Origin: Perilla frutescens
Taxonomy: Eukaryota > Streptophyta > Magnoliopsida > Lamiales > Lamiaceae
NCBI GenBank assembly: GCA_026008535.1
Contig: BRKX01000006.1
Coordinates: 42,086,664 to 42,150,663 of the forward strand
Direction: 5' to 3'
DNA: 64,000 bases
This document shows, piece by piece, positions 11,492-22,720 of this stretch. Made by a program: the position numbers and the translations under genes. Positions within the stretch are counted from its first letter, which is position 1. Each line of letters begins with the position of its first letter. The notes under the pieces were generated by a model, which searched no databases, had not been told where the DNA came from, and saw only the letters and a list, made by a program, of their open reading frames with translations.

Positions 11492-12524
11492 TATTCTATG
11501 GGGAACTGTGCTACAAGGCATCTTATTGAAGAGGCTCAAGGATTTGAGGTTGCAATTCTAAGAGAAGAAGAAATCCCGTCATCTGTTGAAGAGGCTATGA
11601 AGCATGAAGGTTGGAAAGAAGCAATTAAAAAGGAGATTGATGTGTTGGGAGAAGTGCAAGTTGCCAAGAGATAAAAAACATGTCGGGTGCAGATGGGTAT
11701 TTACCATCAAACGGAGACCATATGGTACTATTGAAAGATATAAAGCCAGACTGGTAGCAAAAGGCTACACTCAGACATATGGGATTGATTACTCGGAGAC
11801 ATTCTCTCCGATTGCAAAGATGAATACTGTAAGGGTGTTGTTATCAATTGCAGCGAACATGGATTGACCTCTTCATCAATTTGATGTCACCAATGCCTTC
11901 CTTCACAGAGAACTGAACAAAGAGGTATATATGCAGGCACCTCCCGGTCTTTCAGGGGAGTTCAAGAGTGGTGAAGGGTGTCGATTGAGAAAGACACTGT
12001 ATGGCCTAAAACAGTCACCTCGAGCTTGGTTTGGGAGATTTACAGATCCCATGGTAAAGTACGGATACAAATAGAGTAATTCTGACTATATTCTCTTCTT
12101 GAAGAGAAGAGATAGCCGGGTGACGTGTCTAATCATCTATGTAGATGATATGATTATCACAGGGGATGATACTGAAGAAATCATGAGGTTGAAGAAGAAC
12201 TTGTTCCAAGAATTCAAAATTAAAGATTTAGGGGCCCTAAAATACTTCCTTGGCATAGAAGTGCTAAGATCAGAAAAAAGCCCATTCCTGCGCCATAAAA
12301 AATATATTATAAACTTGTTGGCCGAGACAGGCTTGCTAGACTGTAAACCAGCTGATACTACGATTATGGTAAACCACGGGTTACAGATTCTTGAAGGAGC
12401 AGAATCGACAGATCGAGGGAGATACCAGCGTCTAGTTGGGAAGTTGATCTATTTATTCCATACTCGGTCTGACATTGCCTATGCAGTTGGTGTTGTCAGT
12501 CAATTCATGCATCAACCTCAATAG
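11492..12524 (+). pseudogene. Copia reverse transcriptase remnant
   Basis: The RVT_2 landmarks appear in order: [60 protein letters not shown], and the catalytic box IYVDDMII, followed by LKYFLGIEV and the GKLIYLFHTRSDIAYAVG segment. A frame change near 11660 and stops at about 11865 and 12072 interrupt it. The YVDD box itself is intact. Confidence 0.9.
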
Positions 12525-13087
12525 GGACATATGGAGGCTGCTTTAAGAATTGTCCGGTATCTTAAAGGCACTGCTGGATATGGAATACTACTTGAGAAAG
12601 CTAGGAATCTGGAAATCCATGGATATACTGATGCTGATTGGGCAGGAAGTCTTGTGGATAGACGATCTACAGGTGGATATGTTACTTTCCTTGGGGGAAA
12701 TCTGGTCACATGGAGAAGTAAAAAGCAAAAGGTTGTTGCTTTATCCAGTGCTGAGGCTGAATTCAGAGGAATTAAGAGTGGGATCACAAGATCTTGTGGC
12801 TGAGGAGATTATTAACCGAGATTGGTTTTCCCCCGTCACAAAAGAGTCAATTATTTTGTGACAATAAGGCTGCAATCAGCATCTCAGAGAATCCGATTCA
12901 GCATGATAGAACCCAACATGTCGAAGTGGACCAACATTTCATCAAGGAGAAGATTGAGAGTGGTATTATCGAGTTGCCATACGTTCGATCTGAGGATCAG
13001 TTGGCAAACATCCTGACTAAAGCAGTCAATTCAAAAACCTTTGCTGAGGTTCTTCGCAAGTTATGTATTGGAGATCCCACTACTTAA
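12525..13087 (+). pseudogene. Copia RNase H remnant
   Basis: Encodes GYTDADWAGSLVDRRSTGGY (first catalytic Asp), SSAEAEFRGI (Glu) and, after a frame change near 12790, LFCDNKAAISI (Asp) and HVEVDQHFIKEKI, ending at the TAA at 13085. A TAG at 12522-12524 separates it from the reverse transcriptase part. Confidence 0.9.
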
Positions 13088-13090
13088 CTT

Positions 13091-13099
13091 GAGGGGGAG
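13091..13099 (+). other. Polypurine tract of copia element
   Basis: GAGGGGGAG immediately before the 3' LTR, the expected primer site for plus-strand DNA synthesis. Confidence 0.9.
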
Positions 13100-13283
13100 T
13101 GTTGGAAGGAAAGGCTAATAAATCTGGAACAAGATTGATACAAATAAATATGTTGATTTATTTCACTTTTAGCTATACTATTTTTCTCCCTTTTAAGGAG
13201 GCTGTAATCAACATAATTTGATATAATAAAAGATTACAACTTTTCCTATCTTTTCTTCTCTATGGCGTCTGCTCCATTCAACA
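13100..13283 (+). repeat. 3' LTR of copia element (CACTA nest)
   Basis: 184 bp, TGTTGGAAGG to TTCAACA, about 95% like the 5' LTR by eye, followed by the duplication ctacc. Confidence 0.95.
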
Positions 13284-13311
13284 CTACCTAGCTAATATAT
13301 ATACATGGAGC

Positions 13312-13312
<1 letters not shown>

Positions 13313-13362
<50 letters not shown>
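13313..13362. repeat. GA dinucleotide microsatellite
   Basis: About 24 GA units, just right of the copia target duplication, inside the CACTA element. The flanking sequence (13363-13440) is also GA-rich. Confidence 0.95.
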
Positions 13363-13366
<4 letters not shown>

Positions 13367-13615
13367 TAGATAGAGAGGGAGAGATCAACACGGTGTGAGA
13401 GAGAGAAAGCACAGAGAGAAGGGAAAAAGACTTACTGCATGGAGGTGGAGCCGGTGGCGGTCTCGACGGCAGTGGAGCCCGTCTATTATGGCAATGATTC
13501 CTTCGCAGAGAGAGGGAGAGAGGGGGGCAAGGCGGACGGCGGCACGGCAAGAGAGAAGGAAAATTGACGGTGATTTGTTGGTAGGGTTCGGAAATGAAAT
13601 AAGAAAGAGAAAGAA
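13363..13615. other. GA-rich and mixed-composition CACTA interior
   Basis: Purine-rich sequence with short open frames on both strands that arise from the GA bias. It may hold the 5' end of the CACTA gene, since coding is on the minus strand, but I cannot identify an exon. Confidence 0.4.
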
Positions 13616-13619
13616 GAAA

Positions 13620-14075
13620 CCATCTATATATCGACTTTTAACGACAGAACTATCCATCGTTAGAATTAAAAAAAAACAAAATACTCAACGACGAACATAT
13701 TTCGTCGTTAAATATAAATATTTTAATTAATTAAATAGGTATAAATCTAACAATGGACATATGTCATCATTATATTTTTATTTTTGAATAATTTAAATAA
13801 TAAAAAATGTTAACGACGGATATTGTCCGTCGTTAAGTGTTTTTTTAAATAAACAAATTCTGAAAATAATTTAACGACAGAACACATCCATCGCTAATCA
13901 TAACGATGGTAAATCAGTCGGTAATCTGCCGTTAAACTTAAGCGCAAACCATTCCCGCCATTTTAAAAGCCTGAAAAAGCTAGCGATGAATGATTTGTCG
14001 CTAGTCCATCGTAAAGGCCGACGGAAACGTGTACGTTGTTAGGGCCCGCCGCTGAAATGCGATTTTCTTGTAGTG
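13620..14075. repeat. CACTA right subterminal and terminal repeats
   Basis: Repeated AACGACGGA/TCCGTCGTTA words (near 13640, 13688, 13700, 13812, 13825, 13880) lead to the right terminal repeat, which ends TTTCTTGTAGTG at 14075. These mirror the left-end words at 3620-3900. Confidence 0.85.
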
Positions 14076-14835
14076 ACTGGAAATATTATTTTTGAACTAG
14101 CAATGTTCATGTGTGTGGTAAAACTTTGTCTATATCATTAGTAGGTAGAAAATAATATTATCATTAATATTTTTTTTATTTTCCATAACGATTATACATG
14201 AAATATCGCTTGATTTTATTTAATGGTCATTCATGTTGTTCATTCCGCATTTCACTCGTCTCCAAACAAAGGAATTCAAAATCCTTATGGTCGAGTTCGA
14301 TTTATTGAAGCACTATTTTGAATTTATTTTTTTCTGTTTTATCTCTTCATCTAATTTTATACTTTATCTCTTCATCTTTCTGCTTAGTCTTTTGCTCGAA
14401 AATTTGTTGCATCTTTTTCTCATATTTCATCAACTACTTTATCTTCATTAAATTTGATTTTGGATTAGCCCAATTTTTTTTTGCCCTTTATTGTTCCATT
14501 GGACGAGACGATACATTTCAATATTTGTATCCGGATTCGTTGAAGTAGCCCTCCAGATTCATATGTTCTAACTAGCAACTTCTTGTTAGCTCAATGCTCC
14601 ATCTGTTGGGGCTCATTTTTCTAACTTTATCCCAACCCTCCATACGTGTATGTACTTGAAAATATTTTTGGGTGTACGTTGCGCCACTTACCATTTGTTG
14701 CTTCTAAAATATTAGCGTTACTCTGACCACTAGATTGATTATTATAAAAATTATTGTACCATTCAACAAACAAGTTAACTTCGTGTATTATTGTTAGGAA
14801 ATATTTTATCAAGTCAAAAATTTCCATAGCTCAAT
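14076..14835. other. AT-rich intergenic DNA
   Basis: No element ends or coding segments recognised. Open frames here, including one on the minus strand at 14827-14627, have low-complexity composition and no motif. Confidence 0.5.
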
Positions 14836-14950
14836 GTCAAAAATTCATCGTTAAATGATTTAACGACGGATTAATAATAGACTCGATCCGTTGTTAAAAA
14901 CTTCATCGTTAGTTATTTTAACAACAAAATTAAGGACATAATAAAATTAA
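14836..14950. repeat. Detached CACTA-type subterminal repeats
   Basis: Words such as TTAACGACGGATT, GATCCGTTGTTAA and CATCGTTAG recur in both orientations, as in the CACTA ends at 3601 and 14075, but outside that element and without a CACTA terminus nearby. Probably a fragment of another CACTA copy. Confidence 0.55.
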
Positions 14951-15744
14951 TAACCAAATTTTTATGTCGCTAAAATTGGTCTCCAAAATCAGCGCGTGAG
15001 ACACGCCTGAGATTAATTCAACATTTGCTCCTCGCAAAAATCGAACACGCGACCACCAGGAATATGTAGCTTTTATACTATGCGCGAAACCAAGTGTACT
15101 AATGTATGTTTATGTTAATATTTAGATAAAATATAAGCATATACACACAAAAACTATTGTGCTCGATTAAGTTTTTTATTTCTAAATTAAATAATAAATT
15201 GATAATGTTTATAAATATGTTTTAAAATTTTACTGTAGCTTTTTTTTTTAAAATATAAGTATATTATTTAATCAATATTTTTTATGTTGTATTCAAATCT
15301 TAATATGATATTTACTTCATTTATTTAATATGTTTTTCTTACTTCTTTAATTTAAACTTTTTTTTAATGTTATAGATTTTAAATTATTAATTTTTTTATT
15401 TCTATGCTAAATAATTAGATTAATAATATTTTTAAACATCAGTTATAATATTTAATGTTGTATGTTTCTTTTAAAATATAATCATATTATCTAATTTTTT
15501 TATGTATGAAAATGTTAAAATGATTTTTACATCATTTATTTAATATGTTTTTTCTTACTTCTTCAAATTATAATTATTAAATGTTAAATTTAGATTATAT
15601 ATTTTTTATTTTAATTAAATTTTTTTAAAATGGCTATATATATTATATTATTTTATTTAATTTTCTCAAATACAATATATTTATAATTAACAATAATTAT
15701 AAAATTAAATTAAAAAGATACAAAAAATTCGAAATTCAGGTCTG
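14951..15744. other. AT-rich intergenic DNA
   Basis: Poly-T/A-rich sequence with recurring words such as TTTTTCTTACTTCTT (near 15330 and 15550), probably from an old duplication. No gene or element borders seen. Confidence 0.4.
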
Positions 15745-16073
15745 GATGACCCATGAATATTTTAAGTCCGAAACCTCTTGGGCCGGGTCGCCACATCACA
15801 TTTGGCCCATCAGCCGACCCGACCATTTGACTACTCTCCTTTATTGTTATGTATTTGAGATTTTTACTCTTAAACTATTTATGCATTTGAGATTTTTAGT
15901 GTATAATTTGATGATACAACATTGTCTTGTGATGAAGTGCTTATTTTATTATTACCAAAAAATTGAAAGTTGGACCTAAAATGTCCCGGCAGCCCGTGCA
16001 TGGGCTAAAACATGAATAAAAGTGGCTTGCCAATATTTCGATTCGGGTCGGGCAGGGTCATTTGACAACTATA
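15745..16073. mobile_element. Possible hAT-type fragment
   Basis: GC-richer block with gggtcgg/cccgacc words in both orientations. Its right end, read on the minus strand, is TATAGTTGTCAAATGACCC followed by gacccgaatc, resembling plant hAT-type non-autonomous elements. The left end and an 8-bp duplication were not found. Confidence 0.35.
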
Positions 16074-16251
16074 GACAATGCATATGTGTATAAGCAATTC
16101 TATACATAACCCTTTTTTTTTTTTTTACAGCCTCATGTTATAACATCCCGGAAAAATAGAGTATTTGAATTTATTATATAGTAAGAAATTTCATGAAATT
16201 AGAACCCAAATTATTTTGGACTAGTTTAATTATAGGCTTAGACATGGTGGA

Positions 16252-17528
16252 AGCTTAAGTAGGGTTGTGCATTCGGTTCAGACCGAACCGAACCGAACTT
16301 ACAAAACCGAATTACACCGAACTTTAAAAATTCTGAACCGAGACTGAACCGAAATCTCCTAATAGCCGAACCGAACTGAAACCAAGAAATTTAGTTCGAT
16401 TTCGGTCGGTTCTCTAAAAACCGAAGAAAACCAATTTTTTTGGTAGATTTTAGCACCCAAATAACACATTTTTAATGAAGCATAAAGTTAATCTAATAAC
16501 TAACACATTCTCTTAGTTGCATCATTGATTCAGTGATGTTACATTTGGCAGAAAACATAAAGCTAGCTATCCATAGCTCACAAATTCATGTATATACTTT
16601 CTCATAATTGACAACTCTAGAATTAACCATATAATGAGAGCTACTGGTCGTTCAGTTGTTTGGAAATTTTTGCATACATTTAAAAAAAATCAATTTACGA
16701 GCTTTTAATTTCCTAAATCATCTCCACTTCTCAACAGAAGAAGCCATTCAAGAGAAAATCACACTAATTCGATTGAGAAAAGTTGCAACCTACCCATACC
16801 TTTTTTCCTCTAGTTCAGTTTGAGAGACTAACAGAAAACCGACAGTACAAGAACGACGAAGAACACCTGCAAGCTAGAATCTCTTGTAGCTCGTTATTCT
16901 CAATAATTTCCTCCAAAGCAATATATATGAAATCTAGCCTCTAGCCTATTGCTTGAGACGAGAGGGAAGAGCCTCTAGCCGTCTACTGCAGTAGCGAGTC
17001 GGGAAGCTTCTCTAGTTGCCGTTATGAGATGGGTAGAGCACGGAACTGTTGCTGCGGTTGTAGTGCTTGTGTTTGGTGAGGACTTGACGAAGCAACAACA
17101 ATGACCGATTATTTTTATTCTATTGAAGGCTACAAGAGACGACGATCGAATTTGCAAATTTGGGGATTTTAGAATTAGGGGTTTTACTTTTTAGATCAGT
17201 TTGTTTTTTATTCTATTTTTATTATAGATTTGGGCTACTGATAAGCATCCTGCAATGGGTTGGGCTTTGGTTGCATAAAATTAATATTGTGTGATGGGTT
17301 GGGGCTGTTGGGCTTCTACTTAATAATTATTATTATATTATCGGTTCAGTTCGGTTACTGTCAGTTTTTTAAGGCCCAAACCGACACCGAACCGAAGCAT
17401 GATCGGTTTTATAATGAAAAATCAAAACTGAAGTGAAACTCCAACTCATCAGACCGAACCGAACCGAAATCACCGGTTCGATTCGGTTTTTCGGCTGCGG
17501 TTCGATTTTGCTCAGCCCTAAGGTCAAG
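16252..17528. mobile_element. Non-autonomous hAT-type element in LTR A
   Basis: 1261 bp (16260-17520). The left end is TAGGGTTGTGCATTCGG; the right end on the minus strand is TAGGGCTGAGCAAAATCGA. Both ends are packed with CCGAACCGAAC-type words, a known feature of plant hAT non-autonomous elements. The flanking 8-mers are agcttaag and aggtcaag, an 8-bp target duplication with two mismatches. The interior has no transposase; open frames (e.g. minus strand 17157-16975) are short and unremarkable. Confidence 0.85.
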
Positions 17529-18015
17529 TAATGTCTCGGCCTTAATTGAGAACCTAAGTTAAAATTAGAATTTATATTATAAAAATAGACATTAATTGGA
17601 TCATTTTAACATCAAGATCATCCAAATCGGACTTCATTTGACCTTCCAACGAATTTATTCCATTTGATAATTTGAACTCAAAAATATTCCAATTCAAGAC
17701 CAAGTAATCCAATTATTTCCGACCCAATTATTTAAGCCCATTCCTAGTCATTCTATTATTAATGAGTTGGACTTCCGTGCATGACTTTTTAAATGAGACT
17801 AAATGAGACGGCGCGTGGGGCCCACACGCCTGTCTTTTTTTTTTCTAGCCATCGAAGCCTTTTTTCCTAGTTGATTTATGTGCAATTCAACGGTTCAAAT
17901 TTTACAATCTTTATGTCATAGTAAATCACTCATTGCAAGCCATCTATTTGTTATTCCATATTTTTAATCCATCAAGGTTTAATTGGTTGATTCTACACAT
18001 AAGCTCTAGAAATCA
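17529..18015. other. LTR A sequence between insertions
   Basis: Non-coding remainder of LTR A, with the GC-rich word GGCGCGTGGGGCCCACACGCC near 17810-17830, a short perfect-like palindrome. It is cut at 18016-18020 by the tgcat duplication of LTR B. Confidence 0.6.
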
Positions 18016-19236
18016 TGCATTGTAACGCCCCAAACTACTCTATTTGGCCACGTCACTTAGCATACAATTTACTTACTTACATTTGTGTGCTTATATTAAA
18101 TCGAGCGGAAGCTAAGATCAAATAGCATGATAAGGTATGGCATCATAATTCTCATTATTAATTTTTCGTAATTATAACATGCAACCTATTAGATCTATTG
18201 TTGGTCCCGGGCGAGTCGGTATCAGTTTAGAGGGGGGGGGGTGAATAAACAGATTCAAAAACTTTTACTTTAGATGCGGAAAATAGGGCCCTTTGACTCG
18301 CTTGAAGAAACTTATCTATGCACCAACTTGATAATCAATTGAGACAGTTTGAGTGCAGCTTGTGTGATGTTGTGTGCAGTTAGAGATATGCAATGATCAA
18401 TAAGTACATCACACAAGAGATTTATAGAGGTTCGAAGTCTCAAACTTCTACGTCCTCTCTTCCTTCCGCAGAAGGGCAACTTCACTATATAACTTGAGTT
18501 CCTTTACAAATTACACAATGAAGGACAGTTGGCTGAACCTGGTAACTGCTCGCTACCTCAGCTGGTCGACGGCTCACACTTGAAGTCCCTAACTGTTCGC
18601 TAGGAAGGTAGGTGCTATTGTCGTCTTTACAAGGTTTTATATCTCTTTCGATCTTCAAGAGGTTAGTCTTGAACAAGGGGGTATCAACTGATGTGCTCCT
18701 TTGATTGAGTTGAGTAGTTGATCTTGAATAGCTGAAAACTGAGAAGGCTACCCTGGCTGGTTCGTCAACAGCTGGCTGGATGTCTTGATTCAATGAATTC
18801 TTCTTCTCAGTTTGACTTTCGCAGTTTCTATCAAACGTTGCACTTGAGCTTGAGTGGGAGGGAGAAAGAAAAGCTCTACTTGTATATGCGAAGGTTGGCA
18901 AGAGGTTATGTTTGCGAAAAGTTGTTTAAAACTCTGATTCACCTATATTTTATAGAGGAGTGATTTTATGAACGTTGAGCTCCATTGTCCATTTGATCAG
19001 TGGCTTTGTTGGCTCATCAATGGAATATGGTCTTAAATGATCGCTTGGATCATTTGGTTGAAGTAGCCGTTACTGTGCCAATCGATCTTCATTGAATTCC
19101 AGGATCTATGAAGGATCATTTATTCCAAGATACGTTGATTTAAGAAATACACTCCAGGAGTCTTCTGGCTGCAGCTCTCTTGGCAGTTTGGAATTTCAGT
19201 TGGCAGTTTTAGATTTCTCAGCTTAGTTGCAGTATC

Positions 19237-19655
19237 GTCCCAGCTGGCAGTTCTGAGCTTGTCAGCTGAGTCTGGCTATTGCTCCAGTTGGCAGTTCTGG
19301 GCTTATCAGCTGAGTCTACCTGTTGCTGCAGTTGGCAGTTCTGGGCTCGTCAGCTGAGATTGGCCATTGCTCTAGTTGGCAGTTCTGGGCTTGTCAGTTG
19401 AGATTGGCCATTGCTCCAGTTGGCAGTTCTGGGCTTTTCAGCTGAGATTGACCATTGCGCCAGTTGGCAGTTCTGGGCTTGTCAGCCGAGATTGGCCATT
19501 GCTCCAGTTGGCAGTTCTGGGCTTGAAAGCTGAGATTGGACATTGCTCTAGTTGGTAGTTCTGGGCTTGTTAGCTGAGATTGACCATTGCTCCAGTTGGC
19601 AGTTTTGGGCTTGTCAGCTGCGATTGACCATTGTTCCAGTTGGCTACTGTTAGTC
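19237..19655. repeat. 44-bp tandem array in the 3' LTR of element C
   Basis: About nine to ten units, each containing CTCCAGTTGGCAGTTCTGGG followed by CTTGTCAGCTGAGATTGG with small changes. Unit starts fall at 19281, 19325, 19369, 19413, 19457, 19501, 19545, 19589 and 19633, strictly 44 apart. The array makes spurious open frames on both strands. Confidence 0.95.
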
Positions 19656-19910
19656 TCTGGCATAAACTGATATTCTATCAGCTTCTTCAATCTTTGGTCA
19701 ACTCCTTTCTCCCTCAGTTCAGCTGACTCGATTGTCAGCTTGCTTTGATCTGTATGATACCTCAGCCAAGTTGAACTTTAGACTGGATGACGTGTCTTTC
19801 AACTTGTGGGTCATTCATCAGATTGGTTGACTTTGACTCTTTTAGAGTTCTTCTTCGATGATGCCCTGGGGTGATCAGCTTCGATCTACAGCTTGAATTT
19901 TGGTCACTTT

Positions 19911-20566
19911 TATTGGTTTTGTATACTAGAAGACCTGTCTTTTGTATACATTATTGATGATGGTTTTATGATGATATAGAATGAATACAATTGTAGTCAC
20001 TGTTTGCATTTAAATTGTTATATTTACATGCATGTTCACTATACTTACATTGTAGATGATATGGTGTGGATAAACACATGGTTAGATCATATCATTAGTT
20101 CCTTGTAATGTATTAAAAGGCTCACGGTCTAGATGGCACTGAACCTGCTATCGGTACACAGTAGAATAATCTGATAGTTAGTTTGTCTTGACTAACTGAT
20201 TATTCTAATACACGGACGAGTGTATTGAGGAGGATCTACTTAGGATTCTATTCTCTATTCTGACCTTAAATGAGAGAATAAGAATCCATAGAGTTCGGGT
20301 TCTTAACCCCTATATGTTGGCGGACATATACGTGTAGTGTTTACATGTTCACTATACTTACATAATTAATTAATGGGCATTATATCTTAAACATAGGGAA
20401 TGGCTGGACTAAAGGAGAAAGCATATTCAGAAATATGTATTAAATTGGTAGGTCAGTATTATTTCTTTAGTGCAATAAAAAATAATACTTAATCTATTTA
20501 ATTATATCCTAAGTTTATTGGATATTGGATATTAAATAAATTAATGGGCCAATTTAATCCCCAACA
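19911..20566 (+). repeat. 5' LTR of copia D, internally deleted
   Basis: Begins tATTGGTTTTG (TGTTGG expected, G to A) and ends CCCCAACA. Against the 3' LTR it lacks about 260 bp after GTGTAGTGTTT (near 20340) and about 530 bp between GCCAATTTAAT and CCCCAACA (near 20557). At the first gap a 20-base filler copies a stretch from earlier in the same LTR. The second loss removes the TATA box region seen at about 27067-27078 in the 3' LTR. Confidence 0.85.
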
Positions 20567-20568
20567 AT

Positions 20569-20580
20569 CGGTATCAGAGC
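20569..20580 (+). other. Primer-binding site of copia D
   Basis: CGGTATCAGAGC two bases after the 5' LTR; one change from TGGTATCAGAGC, the initiator-Met-tRNA type site. Confidence 0.85.
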
Positions 20581-22720
20581 GGGTTTTGGCACTGTTCTAG
20601 ATTTAATCCTAGGATTAATTCGAAAAATATGTATAAATTTGATGAAATATTTATGTTGCTTAAATTTTCAGATTTATATGTTCATATATTCGAATTGGTT
20701 GTGTTTAAAACTTGGATGAATTTTTGATGGTGTTTCGAAAATTCTAGTTTTGGATGGATTGTAATTTTCGGTCATATCTTAATGAGATTTGGAATAGTTT
20801 TTTGATTTATCAAAATTTCAAAATTTAATTAGATGTATGTTTCGAAAATTTGAAGTTTAATTTCCCTAATTTTGTAGTTGTAATTTTCGATCTCAACAAA
20901 TTAATTTGGAGATATTTTTGATGAAAATCAAATTTCCAGATTTATTTGGTGGTAATTTTCGAAAATTATGTTATTAAAATTAGATTTGGTATTTTTGATG
21001 TTTATCTTAAAGTTACCTAATTCTAATCTAGATAGATTTGAAAATAGAATATTAGATTTGGATAGAATTTGAAGTGGATCAAATTTCCAGATTTAATCTT
21101 CTTGTGATTTTCGAAATCTACAAAGATTTGAATTGGATAAGGTAATTTTTGATATATATCAATAGTTATCTAATTCTAATCCAAAAAGGATTTGAAAATA
21201 GAATTTAAATTTGGAAAGAATTTGAAGTGAATCAAAATTCCAGATTTTATTCTAGAAATTTTCGAAATCCATGTAGATAAGAATTGGAAAAGTAATTTTT
21301 AGTGTATATCATAAATTACTTAATTCTAATCTAGATAGGATTGAAGATAAGATTTAAATTTGGATGAAATTTGAAGTGGATCAAATTTCCACATTTTATC
21401 TTAGATATTTTCGATCCTAGTCTATCTAAATATTTGGGATAGATTTTTGATCTATATCAAGATTTTCAAATATTAATTAATTAGAGTGTTATCTGAAAAT
21501 TAAGAAATAAATTAGGTGGATAATTATAACAAATTTCCAGATTTATTCTTAAGGGATTTTCGATTTTTATCAAGATTAAATTTGGTGGATAATTATTTTA
21601 ATTTCCAAATTAAATCTTGAAGCTATTTTCGAAATTAATTAATTTATTAATTTGATTTTTTGAAAATCATGTCATGTGTGGATATCATATGTTATTTTAT
21701 GCTTATCATGTAATTGTGATTGTTGGATTTGTAGACTGACTTATTTGCAGGGTTACCGACTATCATGGCTCCATAATTATGTGATGCATGTTTTAATTTA
21801 TGTTGGATGTATGATGGGTCGTATGCCGGTTTGGCTACGTGTTTTTAATCCATGAGAAAATCCATGGATAAGGTCTAGGTTTTATTTTATGTTGTTTTAA
21901 TGTAATAGAAATAAAACTGTTAGACTAAGTTATTGAGTTGTAATTTTATTCTAGATATATTAGTTTTTTCCTCTAAGGAATAGAAATTCTATATTGAATA
22001 AAGTTTGAAGATCAACTCAAAAGAAGGAGAGTAGTACAGCTCAAGAAAGGAAGTGTTATTGATTCAAGTCCCGAAATCCTAATTGGAGCTAGGATTTTTG
22101 GCAAGGCGTAGTGATGGGGACGGTGGCCATGCCCGAGTTTCCGGAGCTGACTTTCCAGTTTTATCTCATTCAGCAACATGAGATATAAGCCATGATAGTT
22201 GGTTTTTATTATTATTGCTTATTATGTTGTTTGAAGCATGCAATGGTATTTTATCATTTTATGTGATGTTTGCATGTTTTACAATGGGATAAAATGAAAC
22301 CTCAATCTTAAATAACTTAGTGGGAGAGATTCATACCAAAGTATGTAGAAATCTCAAACGGTCTCTATTAATCTGGTTTAATTGAGATGCGATAGACATG
22401 CGAGTTGACAATAGATCTTTCTCCATAATGGATGTGTCATATCACTGTTATCTCTAGAAATTAATCTTCTTTATCTAGATAGTTGTAGAACACTACTAGA
22501 AAAAACTGACTCCTCCAACTGGAGCAGGGAGTACGAAATAGTGGACTTGGTGCTAAGATGATGGTGTTCACACTTAGGTGTAATTTATTAATAAATGTCC
22601 ACACTAACGTGGCTTATTAATTGGAAGGTTACATGACCGTGGTTATTTCTGACTATTAATTTACTTGTCATAAGGAAATTTGACTGGAGGTAAATTAAAT
22701 GTGGTTTTACCTGTTTAAGG
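20581..22720 (+). other. AT-rich leader of copia D, gag mostly missing
   Basis: About 2.1 kb between primer site and the zinc knuckle with no recognisable gag capsid domain. It contains four imperfect ~150-bp tandem units (about 20918, 21071, 21224, 21373) and a short direct repeat GTCCACACTAACGTGGCTTA at 22597 and 22738, the second copy just before the zinc-knuckle ORF. The repeat may mark where gag was lost. Confidence 0.7.
20918..21525 (+). repeat. ~150-bp tandem repeat in copia D leader
   Basis: Each unit holds a word like GAAGTGGATCAAATTTCCAG, then TTTTCGAAAT, then TAATTCTAATCTAGAT. Unit starts are about 20918, 21071, 21224 and 21373 (spacing 153, 153, 149). The units are clearly related but diverged. 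Confidence 0.8.

Larger units (their letters stand above)
6050..13288 (+). mobile_element. Ty1/copia LTR retrotransposon inserted in the CACTA element
   Basis: A complete LTR-to-LTR copy (6055-13283) flanked by the perfect 5-bp duplication ctacc (6050-6054 and 13284-13288). The LTRs are short (183 and 184 bp), begin TGTTGGAAGG and end TTCAACA, and differ at roughly nine positions by eye. Order inside is primer site, gag, protease, integrase, reverse transcriptase, RNase H, polypurine tract, the Ty1/copia order. The coding part has many stops and at least four frame changes, so it cannot encode a polyprotein. A solo LTR of another family splits the integrase at 8501-10786. Confidence 0.95.
3601..14075 (-). 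mobile_element. Degraded CACTA (En/Spm) DNA transposon, interrupted by a copia element
   Basis: The right end on the minus strand begins CACTACAAGAAAATCGCATT and runs into GCGGCGG; the left end on the plus strand begins CAGTACAAGGAATTCACGTT and runs into GCGACGG. These match as terminal inverted repeats, with the left CACTA mutated to CAGTA. Inside both ends are many short subterminal repeats built on TTAACGACGGA and its complement, as is typical of CACTA elements. The coding remnant inside (Transposase_24 type) is on the minus strand. No TNP2-type (Transposase_21) transposase was recognised, so the copy is non-autonomous or heavily deleted. The three bases after the right end are act; act also lies three bases before the left end, so the target duplication is uncertain. 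The copia element at 6055-13283 makes up most of its length. Confidence 0.75.

Noticed and set aside
13284..13730. Ser/Leu-rich and Arg-rich ORFs around the GA microsatellite
   Set aside because: GA/CT repeat translated in several frames; no domain.
14233..14548. Two overlapping plus-strand ORFs rich in Phe/Leu/Ser
   Set aside because: T-rich DNA; no motif, no partner exon, low-complexity composition.
19376..19690. Repetitive open frames on both strands with WQFWAF-like or LPTGAMA-like repeats
   Set aside because: They are by-products of the 44-bp LTR array; reading the repeat in any frame gives periodic peptides.
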